Shown here: one piece after another, positions 35,151 through 43,503 of the stretch | How the letters are laid out: the number at the start of each line of letters is the position of its first letter | Position numbering within the stretch: the first letter of the stretch is position 1 | Source of the DNA: Chloroflexota bacterium | GTDB taxonomy: Bacteria > Chloroflexota > Anaerolineae > Aggregatilineales > Phototrophicaceae | Direction: 5' to 3' | NCBI GenBank assembly: GCA_011523705.1 | Contig: WTGC01000059.1 | Location: forward strand, 1-43,503 | Length of the DNA stretch: 43,503 bases | Program-made: the position numbers and the translations under genes | Notes under the pieces: model-generated | The model's database searches: none | What the model saw: the letters and a program-made list of their open reading frames with translations, nothing else | What the model was told of the DNA's origin: nothing

Positions 35151-36872
35151 TCAGCGCGGAGGGCGGGTCTTCCGTCGCCTTTTGCGGGGCGGCTTTTGCT
35201 TTTTTTTCTGCGCTTGGCGCCATTGATCGCGCAATGTGACTGTGCGATTGAATACCAGCTTCTCCGGCGTCGAGTCTTCATCGACGACGAAGTAGGCCAG
35301 TCGCTCGAATTGAAAGCGATCGCCCGCGCGCGCGCCACGTAAATAGGGCTCGGCATAGATCGGGTCGACGACCGTCAACGAATCGGGATTGATGAATTCA
35401 GTGAAGTCTACATCGCGATGGCTATCGGGATGCTCGTCGGTGAAGAGGGTATCATAGAGGCGGGCTTGCGCTTTGATCGCGTGTTGCGCGGACACCCAGT
35501 GCAGGGTGGCTTTGACGCGTCGGCCGTCGGGGGCGGAACCGCCTCGCGTCGCCGGGTCGTAGGTGCAGCGCAGCTCGATAACTTCGCCGGAAGCGTCTTT
35601 GATCACATCGGTGCAGGTGATGAAATAGGCGTAGCGCAGGCGCACTTCGCGCCCGGGCGCCAGGCGGAAGAACTTGCGCGGCGGCTCTTCCATGAAGTCG
35701 TCGCGCTCGATATAGAGGACTTTGGAAAAGGGCAAGAGCCGCGTGCCAGCACTATCGTCTTCCGGATTATTGACGGCTTCCATCTCTTCGACCAGATCGT
35801 CGGGATAATTCTCGATGACGACTTTGAGCGGATTGATCACGGCCATGACACGATTCGCCGTCCTGTTGAGATGCTGCCGCAGGTGATACTCCAGCTTGTG
35901 CAGGGCGACGACGCCCTTCACCTTGCCCACGCCGATATCATCGCAAAATTCGCGGATCGCTTCCGGACTGTAGCCGCGGCGGCGCAAGCCCGAAATCGTC
36001 GGCATGCGCGGATCGTCCCAGCCGCTGACATGGCCCTCTTGCACCAGCCGAATCAGTTTGCGCTTGCTCAGCACGGTGTGGCTCAGATTGAGGCGCGCAA
36101 ATTCAATCTGCTGCGGATGGAATATCTCGATATTGTCCAGATACCAGTCGTAAAGCGGACGATGGTCTTCGTATTCAAGCGTGCAAATCGAATGCGTGAT
36201 GCCTTCAATGGAATCCGACTGGCCGTGGGCGAAATCGTACATCGGGTAGATTTTCCATTTGTCGCCAGTGCGCGGATGGGCGGCATCGAGAATGCGATAC
36301 ATGACCGGATCGCGCAAATTGATGTTGCCGTTCGACATGTCGATCTTCGCGCGCAGAACTGCTTCGCCCTCATTGAAGCCGCCGGCGCGCATCTTTTCAA
36401 AGAGCGCCAGATTCTCTTCCGGGGTCCGATTCCGGTAGGGACTCTCTTTACCGGGCTCGGTCAAGGTGCCGCGAAAAGCTCGAATCTCATCCGGGCTCAG
36501 TTCGTCGACGTAGGCGCGGCCGATACGGATGAGGTCAACAGCCATCTCGTAGAGCTCATCAAAATAGTCCGAGGCGAAGTAGAGGCGGTCGTCCCAATCG
36601 TAACCGAGCCAGCGGACATCTTCGGTGATGGCGTCGATATATTCTTGCTCTTCTTTCGCTGGATTGGTGTCGTCGAAGCGCAGGTTGCAGAGGCCGCCGT
36701 ATTGCGCGGCAATTCCGAAGTTCAGGCAGATCGACTTGGCATGGCCGATATGCAGGTAACCGTTGGGCTCCGGCGGGAAGCGCGTATGGACGGCGCCGTT
36801 GAAGCGGCTCTTCTCGTTATGTTCGTCAATGATATCGGTGATGAAGTTTCTGCTGGACTCGCCGTCCGCCAT
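35151..36872 (-). CDS. glnS: Glutaminyl-tRNA synthetase
   Basis: This enzyme charges tRNA-Gln directly. It has the class I HIGH motif in [20 protein letters not shown] and the KMSKS-like [25 protein letters not shown] and [26 protein letters not shown] separate it from glutamyl-tRNA synthetase. The C-terminal beta-barrel anticodon domain runs from about residue 340. The chain has 573 aa, slightly longer than the E. coli form because of a very basic tail ([21 protein letters not shown] region). ATG 36872 has AAGG upstream. Confidence 0.97.
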   Translation of the reverse strand: MADGESSRNFITDIIDEHNEKSRFNGAVHTRFPPEPNGYLHIGHAKSICLNFGIAAQYGGLCNLRFDDTNPAKEEQEYIDAITEDVRWLGYDWDDRLYFASDYFDELYEMAVDLIRIGRAYVDELSPDEIRAFRGTLTEPGKESPYRNRTPEENLALFEKMRAGGFNEGEAVLRAKIDMSNGNINLRDPVMYRILDAAHPRTGDKWKIYPMYDFAHGQSDSIEGITHSICTLEYEDHRPLYDWYLDNIEIFHPQQIEFARLNLSHTVLSKRKLIRLVQEGHVSGWDDPRMPTISGLRRRGYSPEAIREFCDDIGVGKVKGVVALHKLEYHLRQHLNRTANRVMAVINPLKVVIENYPDDLVEEMEAVNNPEDDSAGTRLLPFSKVLYIERDDFMEEPPRKFFRLAPGREVRLRYAYFITCTDVIKDASGEVIELRCTYDPATRGGSAPDGRRVKATLHWVSAQHAIKAQARLYDTLFTDEHPDSHRDVDFTEFINPDSLTVVDPIYAEPYLRGARAGDRFQFERLAYFVVDEDSTPEKLVFNRTVTLRDQWRQAQKKKQKPPRKRRRKTRPPR

Positions 36873-37059
36873 AGCCTTATGCTCGCGAAATGATCATCAC
36901 ATCGGTAGAACAAGGCAGTATCTTAAACAAGGAGGGGCGCTCCATCAATAGCGATTCGGACAGGCGCCAACCGCGCTTGCACCGGTTGCGCGCGAGCCCA
37001 TTCAGGTACAATGGCAGGATGACAACGGAAACACTTGCGCGAATTTTCGAGCGCCGACT

Positions 37060-39303
37060 ATGAAGCTATTGTGGGTCTTGCCGCTCATATTGGCTGCTAT
37101 CCTGCCGCCCGTCACTGCAAGGGCGCATGGATATGTCGTCCGCGCCATACCGGCTGATCGCAGCATGCTTGAGCGCCCGCCAACGCGGCTGCAATACTGG
37201 TTTAGCGAAGACCTGGAGCCGCGCTTCAGCGAAATCAAGCTGCGGGATCAATCCGGCGAAGTCATCGCCAGCGGATCCGTCGACGCGGAGAATCATGCGC
37301 TGCTGTCTTTGCGCGTGCCGGCTGGCTTGGGCGATGGCGCCTATATCGTGGAACTGCGGCCCGCTTTCGCCAGCGATGGGCATGTCATCGCCGAGAGCCG
37401 CGTGTTCTTCGTCGGCGAGGAAGTCGGCGGGATTATCGGCAGCGCCGCCGATGACCGCGCCCTTCCCTTGGAGGTGATTTGGCGCGCCGGGCTGAACTTG
37501 GCCAACTTCCTCTTTTTTGGCGCCTCGCTCTTATACGCCGTCGTTCTGCTGCCGGCTTGGGGCAATCGGCGAAATCCGCACGGCATCTTGCCAAGCCGCG
37601 TCACGCGCCGGCTGCGCAACTGTTTGGCGGCGGCTGTTGCGCTGGCGCTGCTCGCCAATCTGGTCGCGTTGCTGCAGCAATCCATGGTCTTCTTCAATGC
37701 CGACGCGCTTCAGGTGATTCAGCAGAGTCTTTGGGGAGTCGTGCTGATTGGATCGCGTTTTGGCGACCTGTGGATCTTCCGCCTGGTGCTGCTGATATTC
37801 TGCGCGGTCTTGATTTTCGTGGCGGAGTTCTATCGCGCGCTGATGCCGGGGCTATCGGCCGGCATCTGGCGGGGTCTGCCCTGGCTGGGCGCGCTCTTCA
37901 TCGGGCTGACGATGGTGACGGGGCACGCCGCCGGGTCAACCCTGATGCCCTGGCTGGCAATCGCGGTCGACTGGCTTCACGCGCTGGCGGCTGCCTTCTG
38001 GACTGGTGGCGCGCTGGCGCTGACGCTGGTGCTGCCCGCGGCGCTGGCGCCTCTTGATGGGGAGCGGAGACGGCAGGCGATTCGGGCGGTGATGCTGCGT
38101 TTCTCGCGGATGGTCACGCCGCTGGTCGCGCTGATGATCATCAGTGGCATCTACAACGCGGCCAACTTCTTCGTCACGCCCGCTGATCTTGATACTGGAT
38201 ACGGACGGACGCTGGCGGTGAAGCTGTTGCTGATCGCGCCGCTGCTGCTCATTGGCGCCTGGCAGCATATTGTCTTGCGTCCGCCACTTGCCGCGCGCCT
38301 GGAACGAGCCTGCGCCATTCTGCCTCGGTCGCATCGCGCGTGGATGGCGCAAGCGGTCGCAACGGGAAAGGCGCTGCGACTGGAAGTCTTGCTGATGTTG
38401 ACGCTGCTCGGCGCGGTCGCCTTTTTGAGCGCGACGCCAGTCCCTGAGCCAGCGTCACTGAAGGATGAAATTGAGACGCCGCAGATCACGCAGATCGTCG
38501 GCGAATACACCATCACATCGGCGATCATCCCGGGTGGACCCGGCGTCAACACTTATGACAGCGTAGTTTGGCGTGGCGAGGCGCCCGCGGCAGATGTCAA
38601 CGTTCACTTGCAGCTGGTCCATCCGCGGCGTGGGGTTCGCAGCCCTTGGCATCAAACGGAACAAGTGGAAGAGGGCTTGTATGTGGCGGCGGGCGATGAC
38701 ATTGATGAGGCCGGCGAGTGGTGGTCGCTGATCAACATCGTTTCCGAAGACGGCTCTGTGACGCGGGCGGCAGCTGTTTGGGAGATTAGCGAGGCGGCGG
38801 CGGTGATTCAGTCGTGCCCACCGAATGTCGGGCATTTTGCGCTGCTGCTGGGGATCATATTCATACTTGCATCACTTGTTCAGCGCCGCGCGAGACGACT
38901 GCTAAGCGCCTTGAATCTGGGACCCGCAAGCGCGCTGCTGGCGCTTGGCGCTTTGGTGGTGTCGATCGGTGTTATGGTTGCTGGCGCGCTGCTGATCAAC
39001 GAGCGGCTGCGCCAGTACGAAGAGACATTGTACCCGCCGCCCGAGCCGGTCAATACCGTGCTGCCGGATGCCGAATCGTTAAGACGGGGAGCGGCGCTCT
39101 ATCGCGAGCGCTGTATGGTCTGGCAGGGGCATTCGGCGGATTTTCGCGCGCTACGGAACCGGTTGGGAACGGCGCGCGACGATTTTCTATATGGCGTGGT
39201 GGTCGGCGGCTGGCGTGAATTGCCGGCTTGCGAGGGCGATCTAAGCGAGCGGGATCGCTGGGATATTGTGAATTACTTTCGGACTTTTGAGGCGCGGGAG
39301 TGA
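37060..39303 (+). CDS. CopC-CopD fusion with YtkA-like and degenerate cytochrome c domains
   Basis: The signal peptide is cut before AHGYVVRAIPADRSML, leaving the histidine that starts a CopC copper site. CopC occupies about residues 22-125. Eight or so membrane helices of CopD follow (about 140-470), then an extracellular beta domain resembling YtkA (TSAIIPGGPGVNTYDSVVWRG), another helix, and a C-terminal class I cytochrome c-like domain. That domain reads LYRERCMVWQGHS, where CxxCH would be expected (C685 kept, C to W, H to Q), and LPACEGDLSE where MPxF is usual. Copper uptake or delivery is inferred; heme binding at the tail looks lost. Confidence 0.85.
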   Translation: MKLLWVLPLILAAILPPVTARAHGYVVRAIPADRSMLERPPTRLQYWFSEDLEPRFSEIKLRDQSGEVIASGSVDAENHALLSLRVPAGLGDGAYIVELRPAFASDGHVIAESRVFFVGEEVGGIIGSAADDRALPLEVIWRAGLNLANFLFFGASLLYAVVLLPAWGNRRNPHGILPSRVTRRLRNCLAAAVALALLANLVALLQQSMVFFNADALQVIQQSLWGVVLIGSRFGDLWIFRLVLLIFCAVLIFVAEFYRALMPGLSAGIWRGLPWLGALFIGLTMVTGHAAGSTLMPWLAIAVDWLHALAAAFWTGGALALTLVLPAALAPLDGERRRQAIRAVMLRFSRMVTPLVALMIISGIYNAANFFVTPADLDTGYGRTLAVKLLLIAPLLLIGAWQHIVLRPPLAARLERACAILPRSHRAWMAQAVATGKALRLEVLLMLTLLGAVAFLSATPVPEPASLKDEIETPQITQIVGEYTITSAIIPGGPGVNTYDSVVWRGEAPAADVNVHLQLVHPRRGVRSPWHQTEQVEEGLYVAAGDDIDEAGEWWSLINIVSEDGSVTRAAAVWEISEAAAVIQSCPPNVGHFALLLGIIFILASLVQRRARRLLSALNLGPASALLALGALVVSIGVMVAGALLINERLRQYEETLYPPPEPVNTVLPDAESLRRGAALYRERCMVWQGHSADFRALRNRLGTARDDFLYGVVVGGWRELPACEGDLSERDRWDIVNYFRTFEARE

Positions 39304-39421
39304 AGTTTCCACAGCCGCCCGGTAATCACGCAACCGCTCACACAAAATATCAAACCCGCACGACTAGAGTCTGTATTAGCGTTTCGCCGCAGCGCCGGTG
39401 CTTGTGATGGTGCGTGCTTTA

Positions 39422-39468
39422 GGGCGAGACAAGGGTCGCGTGGACACTGACCGTCTCTCGCCCCTACA
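39422..39468. repeat. Composite palindrome element between copCD and rhamnose genes
   Basis: GGGCGAGAC and GTCTCTCGCCC are outer arms, followed by CTACA. Inside lies GGTCGCGTGGACACTGACCG (39434 on). This core is shared with elements at 27 and 41881. The rest of the 39304-39536 gap shows no gene or clear terminator. Confidence 0.6.
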
Positions 39469-39536
39469 GCTCCTTAACTTGACAGCCACTTAGTTGCTGT
39501 GACACAGTACCGGACAAGCCCGACAATCATGTATTC

Positions 39537-41732
39537 TTACCTCAAGAATCCCTCGCTGAGCCCGCCGTCGACATTGATGATCTGCCCGGTCGTTTTGCTG
39601 AAGGCGTCGGTGATCAGCAGGTGGGCGACTTCGGCCTGATCCTCGGGTCCAATGGCGGATTGAGTCAGGGTGCGCCGAGCGTAAAAGTCCGCCAGGCGTT
39701 CGCGCAGGGTATCGCTATCTTCGTCATCGCTGAATGCGAGATCGTATTTGTTCAGCGAGCTGATGACGCGCTCGCGGGGGAACATGCTGCTGCCCTTGAC
39801 TACGGTGGCCGGCGCCAAGCCGTTCACGCGCACCAGCGGCGCCAGCTCAATCGCCAGCTCGCGAACGAGGTGATTGGCGGCCGCTTTGCTGGTGTCGTAG
39901 GCGATCGTGCCTTTCTTCGCGACAACGGCATTGACGCTGGTGGTCAGGACCAGGGAGGCTGGCAATTCTTGCGCTGCCCAGAGCGGACGGGCGCAGTCGG
40001 CGATGACATAGCCGCCGCGGACGTTCACATCGAAGCTGACGCGCCATTGCTCAGCCGTATTCCGTCCCTCGGCGTCGGGCGTGAAAAAGACGCCGGCCGT
40101 GACAATGATGTCGTCGACCCCGCCGTAAGCCAGGATCGCGCTCTCCAGCATGGCTTGGACACTATCGGCATCGGTAATGTCGACTGAGAGGCCGATTGCC
40201 GGACCGCAGCGGGAGACGCCCGTGCCGGCGACGCCGATGCCTTGACCGTATTTCGCGGTAAGCACCTCAGCGGTCAAATTGGCCCCGTCGAAATTGCGAT
40301 CGGCGCAGACGACATGGGCGCCTTTCGCAGCGACGCGCTTGGCGGTTTCCACGCCGATGCCACTGCCGGCGCCAACGACCAGCACGACTTTGCGCGCCAG
40401 CTCGTTCTCCGGCGGCATGCGGCGGAGTTTGGCTTCTTCCAGCGCCCAGTATTCGATGTCAAAGGCTTCTTGCGGCGGCAAGGCGACATATTCGCCGACG
40501 GCTTCAGCGCCGCGCAGCACCGCAACGGCGCAGCTGTAGAACTCCGCTGTCACGCGCGATTCGCTCTTGTTCTTTCCAAAGGCAATCATGCCCAAGCCGG
40601 GAATCAAAATCACGGTGGGGTTGGGATCGCGGATAGGCGGGCTGTCCGCATGGCGGCAGGCTTCGTAGTAGGCGCTGTAATCGGCGCGATATTGCTCAAT
40701 GCCGCTGGCGAGCTTGTCCAGCAGGGCGGTCAAATCTTCCGCGCGCGGATTCCAATTGATATAGAGCGGCTTGATTTTGGTGCGCAGGAAGTGATCGGGG
40801 CAGGAGGTGCCGAGCTCGGCCAGCCGTGCCCCCTCGGCGCTGTTGACGAAGGTCAGGATGTCGTCGTCATACTGAACGGTGCCGATGAAGCGATTCTCTT
40901 TTGAGATCAAGCCACGCAGCGTCGGCAGCAGCTCGACCAGCAGCGCGTGACGTTCCTCCTCGGACGGATTGGCGTATTTCGCGCCGCCGAAGGTCGCCGC
41001 GCCCTTGTCGCTCTGGGCGAGATAGCGCGCCGCCATTTCAATCAGGGTCAACGAAAGTTCGTAACAGGTCTTGTCATCATCGGCCCAATTGATCAGGCCG
41101 TGCCCGCCGAGCACGATGCCGACGATGCCCGGGTTGGCGACGATGGCTTCTTGCAGGACCAAGCCCAGGTCAAAGCCCGGACGCTGCCAATCGAGCCAAA
41201 GGACCGCGTCGCCGTAAATCTCTTGAGTGAGTCTTTCGCCATTACTGGAAGCGGCGATGGCGATAACGGCATTGGGGTGGGTGTGATCGACGTGGCGGAA
41301 TGGGATGAATGCATGCAGCGGCGTATCGATTGAGCTGGCGCGCGGATTCAAATTGAAGACGCAATGCGGGTACATCGAGACCATCTCGTCTTCAATCGGC
41401 GTTTTGACGCCCTTGGTCTCGGCGGCGTTGTATACATCTTGCAGCTGCATCAGTTTGTCCATATAGAGCGAGGCAAAGTTTTCGCGCTTGGCCGTGCGGA
41501 GATCGCCGCCAGAGCCCTTCACGAACATGACATCAACATCATTGCCAGTGAGGGGATCCGCCCGCCAGATTTTGCTGGAGGTGTTGCCGCCGCCGGTGTT
41601 GGTGATGCGCTGGTCGCCGCCGAGCAGGTTGGAGCGGTAAACAAGGCGATCAACCGCATCGAGCGTCGCGGCCTGGGCATCGTCCCAGAGATAGTTGACG
41701 TGGCGGTATTCAGATGGTTTGAATGGTTTCAT
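39537..41732 (-). CDS. Bifunctional class II aldolase / short-chain dehydrogenase (rhamnose pathway)
   Basis: Two enzymes are fused in 731 aa. Residues 1 to about 430 are a class II aldolase-like domain (TNTGGGNTSSKIW, VKGSGGDLRT, then the metal ligands in HAFIPFRHVDHTHPNAVIA). Residues about 445-731 are an SDR: VVLVVGAGSGIGVETAKRVA for NAD and YDTSKAAANHLVREL for catalysis. This arrangement is known from rhamnulose-1-phosphate aldolase/lactaldehyde dehydrogenase proteins. It lies behind rhaA, so it should split rhamnulose(-1-phosphate) and oxidise the lactaldehyde. ATG 41732 has AGGA upstream. No rhamnulokinase is in the window. Confidence 0.92.
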   Translation of the reverse strand: MKPFKPSEYRHVNYLWDDAQAATLDAVDRLVYRSNLLGGDQRITNTGGGNTSSKIWRADPLTGNDVDVMFVKGSGGDLRTAKRENFASLYMDKLMQLQDVYNAAETKGVKTPIEDEMVSMYPHCVFNLNPRASSIDTPLHAFIPFRHVDHTHPNAVIAIAASSNGERLTQEIYGDAVLWLDWQRPGFDLGLVLQEAIVANPGIVGIVLGGHGLINWADDDKTCYELSLTLIEMAARYLAQSDKGAATFGGAKYANPSEEERHALLVELLPTLRGLISKENRFIGTVQYDDDILTFVNSAEGARLAELGTSCPDHFLRTKIKPLYINWNPRAEDLTALLDKLASGIEQYRADYSAYYEACRHADSPPIRDPNPTVILIPGLGMIAFGKNKSESRVTAEFYSCAVAVLRGAEAVGEYVALPPQEAFDIEYWALEEAKLRRMPPENELARKVVLVVGAGSGIGVETAKRVAAKGAHVVCADRNFDGANLTAEVLTAKYGQGIGVAGTGVSRCGPAIGLSVDITDADSVQAMLESAILAYGGVDDIIVTAGVFFTPDAEGRNTAEQWRVSFDVNVRGGYVIADCARPLWAAQELPASLVLTTSVNAVVAKKGTIAYDTSKAAANHLVRELAIELAPLVRVNGLAPATVVKGSSMFPRERVISSLNKYDLAFSDDEDSDTLRERLADFYARRTLTQSAIGPEDQAEVAHLLITDAFSKTTGQIINVDGGLSEGFLR

Positions 41733-41804
41733 GGGCGTTCCTATTTAAATGCGCGTCATTGGACGTTGTTCGGCAAGTATAAGATTCGACTGTAAAATGC
41801 ATAA

Positions 41805-41830
41805 GGGCGAGCCACCGTCTCGCCCCTACG
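41805..41830. repeat. Dispersed GGGCGAG palindrome
   Basis: GGGCGAG and CTCGCCC arms flank CCACCGT, followed by CTACG. It lies in the 233-nt gap between rhaA and the aldolase/SDR gene. Confidence 0.75.
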
Positions 41831-41872
41831 AATATCGAAAATGGAATTAATCACAAGGGCGTTTCAGCGCCG

Positions 41873-41926
41873 CGCGTAGGTCGCGTAGACACTGACCGCC
41901 GACACTGCGGGTCAAACGCCCCTACA
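41873..41926. repeat. Second dispersed element with TCGCGTAGACACTGACCG core
   Basis: The core TCGCGTAGACACTGACCG (41881-41898) is followed by AACGCCCCTACA. The flanks GTAGG and CCTAC are inverted. It is a sequence variant of the element at 39422-39468, and both lie beside the aldolase/SDR gene. Confidence 0.5.
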
Positions 41927-41965
41927 GACTATAGACGGATGGAGATTATCGCGCGCGAGCGCCGC

Positions 41966-43240
41966 TTATCCCCTCTGAGACAAGACAGTCCGTTCGTAGT
42001 CGCGGATTTCGTCCATGAATGCCATGCCGACTGGCACTTCCTGCCGCTGGCAGTAGTAGTCCCAGACGGCGCCGAAGGGCAATCCCTTCAACTCTTCCAG
42101 CAGGGCGAGGCGCCCGGTGAAGTCGCCTTCGTTTTCGTAACCCCGCAGCAAATCGCGCGGCTCCAGAAGCGCCATCAGCAAGGCGCGGCAGGCGTTGCGC
42201 GTGCCAATCGCCCAGGCGCCGATGCGATTGATGCTGGCGTCGAAGAAGTCGAGCCCGATATGCACCCGTTCCAAGGCGTCGCAGCGGACGATCTCCTGCA
42301 TGATCGACTGCAGGTCATCGGTCAGCGTCACCACGTGGTCGCTGTCCCAACGGACGCCGCGGCTGACGTGCAGCAGGACCTCCGGCACATAGAACAGGAT
42401 GGACGACAATTTGTCGGCGATGGTTTCGGTGGGGTGGAAGTGGCCCGCGTCCAGGCATAGCAACTTTTGGCGGGAAGCGGCATAACCCAGATAAAACTCA
42501 TGGGAGCCGACGACATAGCTCTCGGAGCCCAAGCCGAAGAGCTTGCATTCGACTGCGTCTAGGTTGTGCGCCGGATTGATTTCCATAGCGAAAATCTCAT
42601 CAAGCGCGTCGATAAGGCGCTGACGGGGGGCGAGGCGATCGGCCGGCATGTCTTTGTAGCCATCGGGAATCCAGAAATTATTGATGGAGGGGCTGCCCAG
42701 CGCGGCGCCGAAGGAAGCGCTGATCAGGCGCGAGGCCATGCCGTGATCAATCCAGAATTGGCGAATTCCCGCGTCAGCATGCGAGAGCGTGAAGCCATCA
42801 TCGGCGAGGTCATGGGAAAAGAAAGTCGGATTGAAGTCGAGACCGTGATTATTGCTTTTCGCCCAATCGACCCAGGAGGCGAAGTGCTCTGGCTTGAGTT
42901 CGTCGCGCGGCACTTTGGTCGGGCTATCGAGATAGGAGCCATGCAGGGCCAGCCGGTGGTTGCCGGGGATTAAGCTGTAGGCTTTGTCGAGATCGCTGCG
43001 CAATTCGTCAATATTGGTGGCTTTGCCCGGATAATTGCCGGTGGCCATGATGCCGCCGCTGAGCCCGCGCTCCGGGTCTTCGAAGCCGCCGACATCATCG
43101 CCCTGCCAGCAGTGCAGGCTGATGGGCACGGTCTTGAGGATATCCATGGCGGCGTCGGCGTCGACGCCAAAAGCGGCGTAGCGCTCGCGGGCGATGTTGT
43201 AAGCGGATTGAATCTGTTTATCGGAGGGTTGGAAGGTCAT
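41966..43240 (-). CDS. rhaA: L-rhamnose isomerase
   Basis: RhaA converts L-rhamnose to L-rhamnulose. The opening [19 protein letters not shown] is the family signature, and [47 protein letters not shown] and RWDSDHVV carry metal-binding and catalytic residues. At 424 aa it is the classic (E. coli / Bacillus) type. The ribosome site before ATG 43240 is weak (AAAGAAAG). It precedes the aldolase/SDR gene in the same direction. The tandem repeat array lies just upstream, so its promoter must be inside or beyond that array. Confidence 0.95.
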   Translation of the reverse strand: MTFQPSDKQIQSAYNIARERYAAFGVDADAAMDILKTVPISLHCWQGDDVGGFEDPERGLSGGIMATGNYPGKATNIDELRSDLDKAYSLIPGNHRLALHGSYLDSPTKVPRDELKPEHFASWVDWAKSNNHGLDFNPTFFSHDLADDGFTLSHADAGIRQFWIDHGMASRLISASFGAALGSPSINNFWIPDGYKDMPADRLAPRQRLIDALDEIFAMEINPAHNLDAVECKLFGLGSESYVVGSHEFYLGYAASRQKLLCLDAGHFHPTETIADKLSSILFYVPEVLLHVSRGVRWDSDHVVTLTDDLQSIMQEIVRCDALERVHIGLDFFDASINRIGAWAIGTRNACRALLMALLEPRDLLRGYENEGDFTGRLALLEELKGLPFGAVWDYYCQRQEVPVGMAFMDEIRDYERTVLSQRG

Positions 43241-43262
43241 TGGTTGATTCTTTCTTTACTGA

Positions 43263-43503
43263 GGGCGAGTCACCGCCTCGCCCCTACAACAGCTTGTGCG
43301 TTGGGCGAGTCACCGCCTCGCCCATACAACAGTGCGTTGGGCGAGTCACCGCCTCGCCCCTACAACGAATTGTGCGTTGGGCGAGTCACCGCCTCGCCCC
43401 TACAACGAATTGTGCGTTGGGCGAGTCACCGCCTCGCCCCTACAACAGATTGTGCGTTGGGCGAGTCACCGCCTCGCCCCTACAACAGATTGTGCGTTGG
43501 GCG
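43263..43503. repeat. Tandem array of the GGGCGAG palindrome, 40-bp period
   Basis: Units start at 43263, 43303, 43339, 43379, 43419, 43459 and 43499, the last cut by the window end. Each has a GGGCGAG stem arm, a TCACCGC loop, CTCGCCC and CTACAAC, then a 12-nt linker such as GAATTGTGCGTT. One interval is 36 bp because of a 4-nt deletion. Linkers are nearly identical, so this is not a CRISPR. The array extends beyond the window. Confidence 0.93.

Noticed and set aside
43263..43503. CRISPR array
   Set aside because: The repeats are regular, but the 12-nt linkers between palindromes are almost identical and far too short for spacers. No cas genes are seen. It is a tandem palindrome array.

Overview
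The window is a GC-rich (by eye roughly 55-60%), densely coded bacterial chromosome segment. No phage, insertion sequence, rRNA, tRNA or true CRISPR is visible. The gene set and a dispersed palindromic repeat (GGGCGAG...CTCGCCC followed by CTACAA) suggest a Chloroflexota / Anaerolineae-like bacterium, probably from an environmental genome. The gene set is a Rho of 422 aa, a DnaB-DnaD-DnaC-like cluster, an unusually long HisG beside a HisS-like protein, ABC sugar importers without their own ATPase, and a two-domain aldolase/SDR for rhamnose. The taxonomic call is an inference and not proven here.

Region 1 (70-6453, minus strand) is an assimilatory sulfate-reduction operon. Its order is [4Fe-4S] APS reductase (cysH), precorrin-2 dehydrogenase, CbiX-type chelatase with a DR2241-like Fe-S tail, uroporphyrinogen-III methyltransferase, and a siroheme sulfite reductase. 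The enzymes make sulfide from APS and build the siroheme that the last enzyme needs. The four upstream genes are joined by stop/start overlaps or a 1-nt gap. Between a near-consensus promoter (6425-6453) and cysH lies the most notable item of the window. It is a roughly 370-nt leader holding two consecutive modules. Each module encodes a short cysteine-run peptide (CCCPCCC and CCPGCCC) followed by an intrinsic terminator, with possible antiterminator pairings. This reads as a tandem cysteine-sensing transcription attenuator.

Region 2 (6504-15516) holds an SDR dehydrogenase, rho with its own promoter and about 200 nt of leader, a carbohydrate ABC importer (two permeases then binding protein), a divergent PfkB-type sugar kinase, and an ECF-like sigma factor with a small membrane protein behind it.

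Region 3 (15661-20354, plus) holds a winged-helix (HTH_42) protein, a HisS/HisZ-like protein overlapping hisG, and a 6-phosphogluconate-dehydrogenase-like protein with a DUF1932 tail.

Region 4 (27248-20358, minus) looks like a replication operon. It runs from a bifunctional-nuclease-domain protein through dnaB, a DnaD-like protein, a single-chain tandem DnaC-like double AAA+ ATPase, a GNAT acetyltransferase and a KARI-like protein lacking catalytic residues, to a NagD-like HAD phosphatase.

Region 5 (27373-36872) holds a lipoprotein, an EcsC-family protein, a TIR-domain protein, an acyl-CoA dehydrogenase, glnS, and a 1.3-kb tandem duplication. The duplication gives two nucleoside hydrolases, one intact LysM protein and one LysM remnant; about 440 bp of the two copies are identical.

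Region 6 (37060-43503) holds a CopC-CopD-cytochrome fusion whose cytochrome domain has lost its heme ligands, an L-rhamnose catabolic pair (rhaA, and aldolase/SDR), and, at the window edge, a 40-bp-period tandem array of the palindromic repeat.
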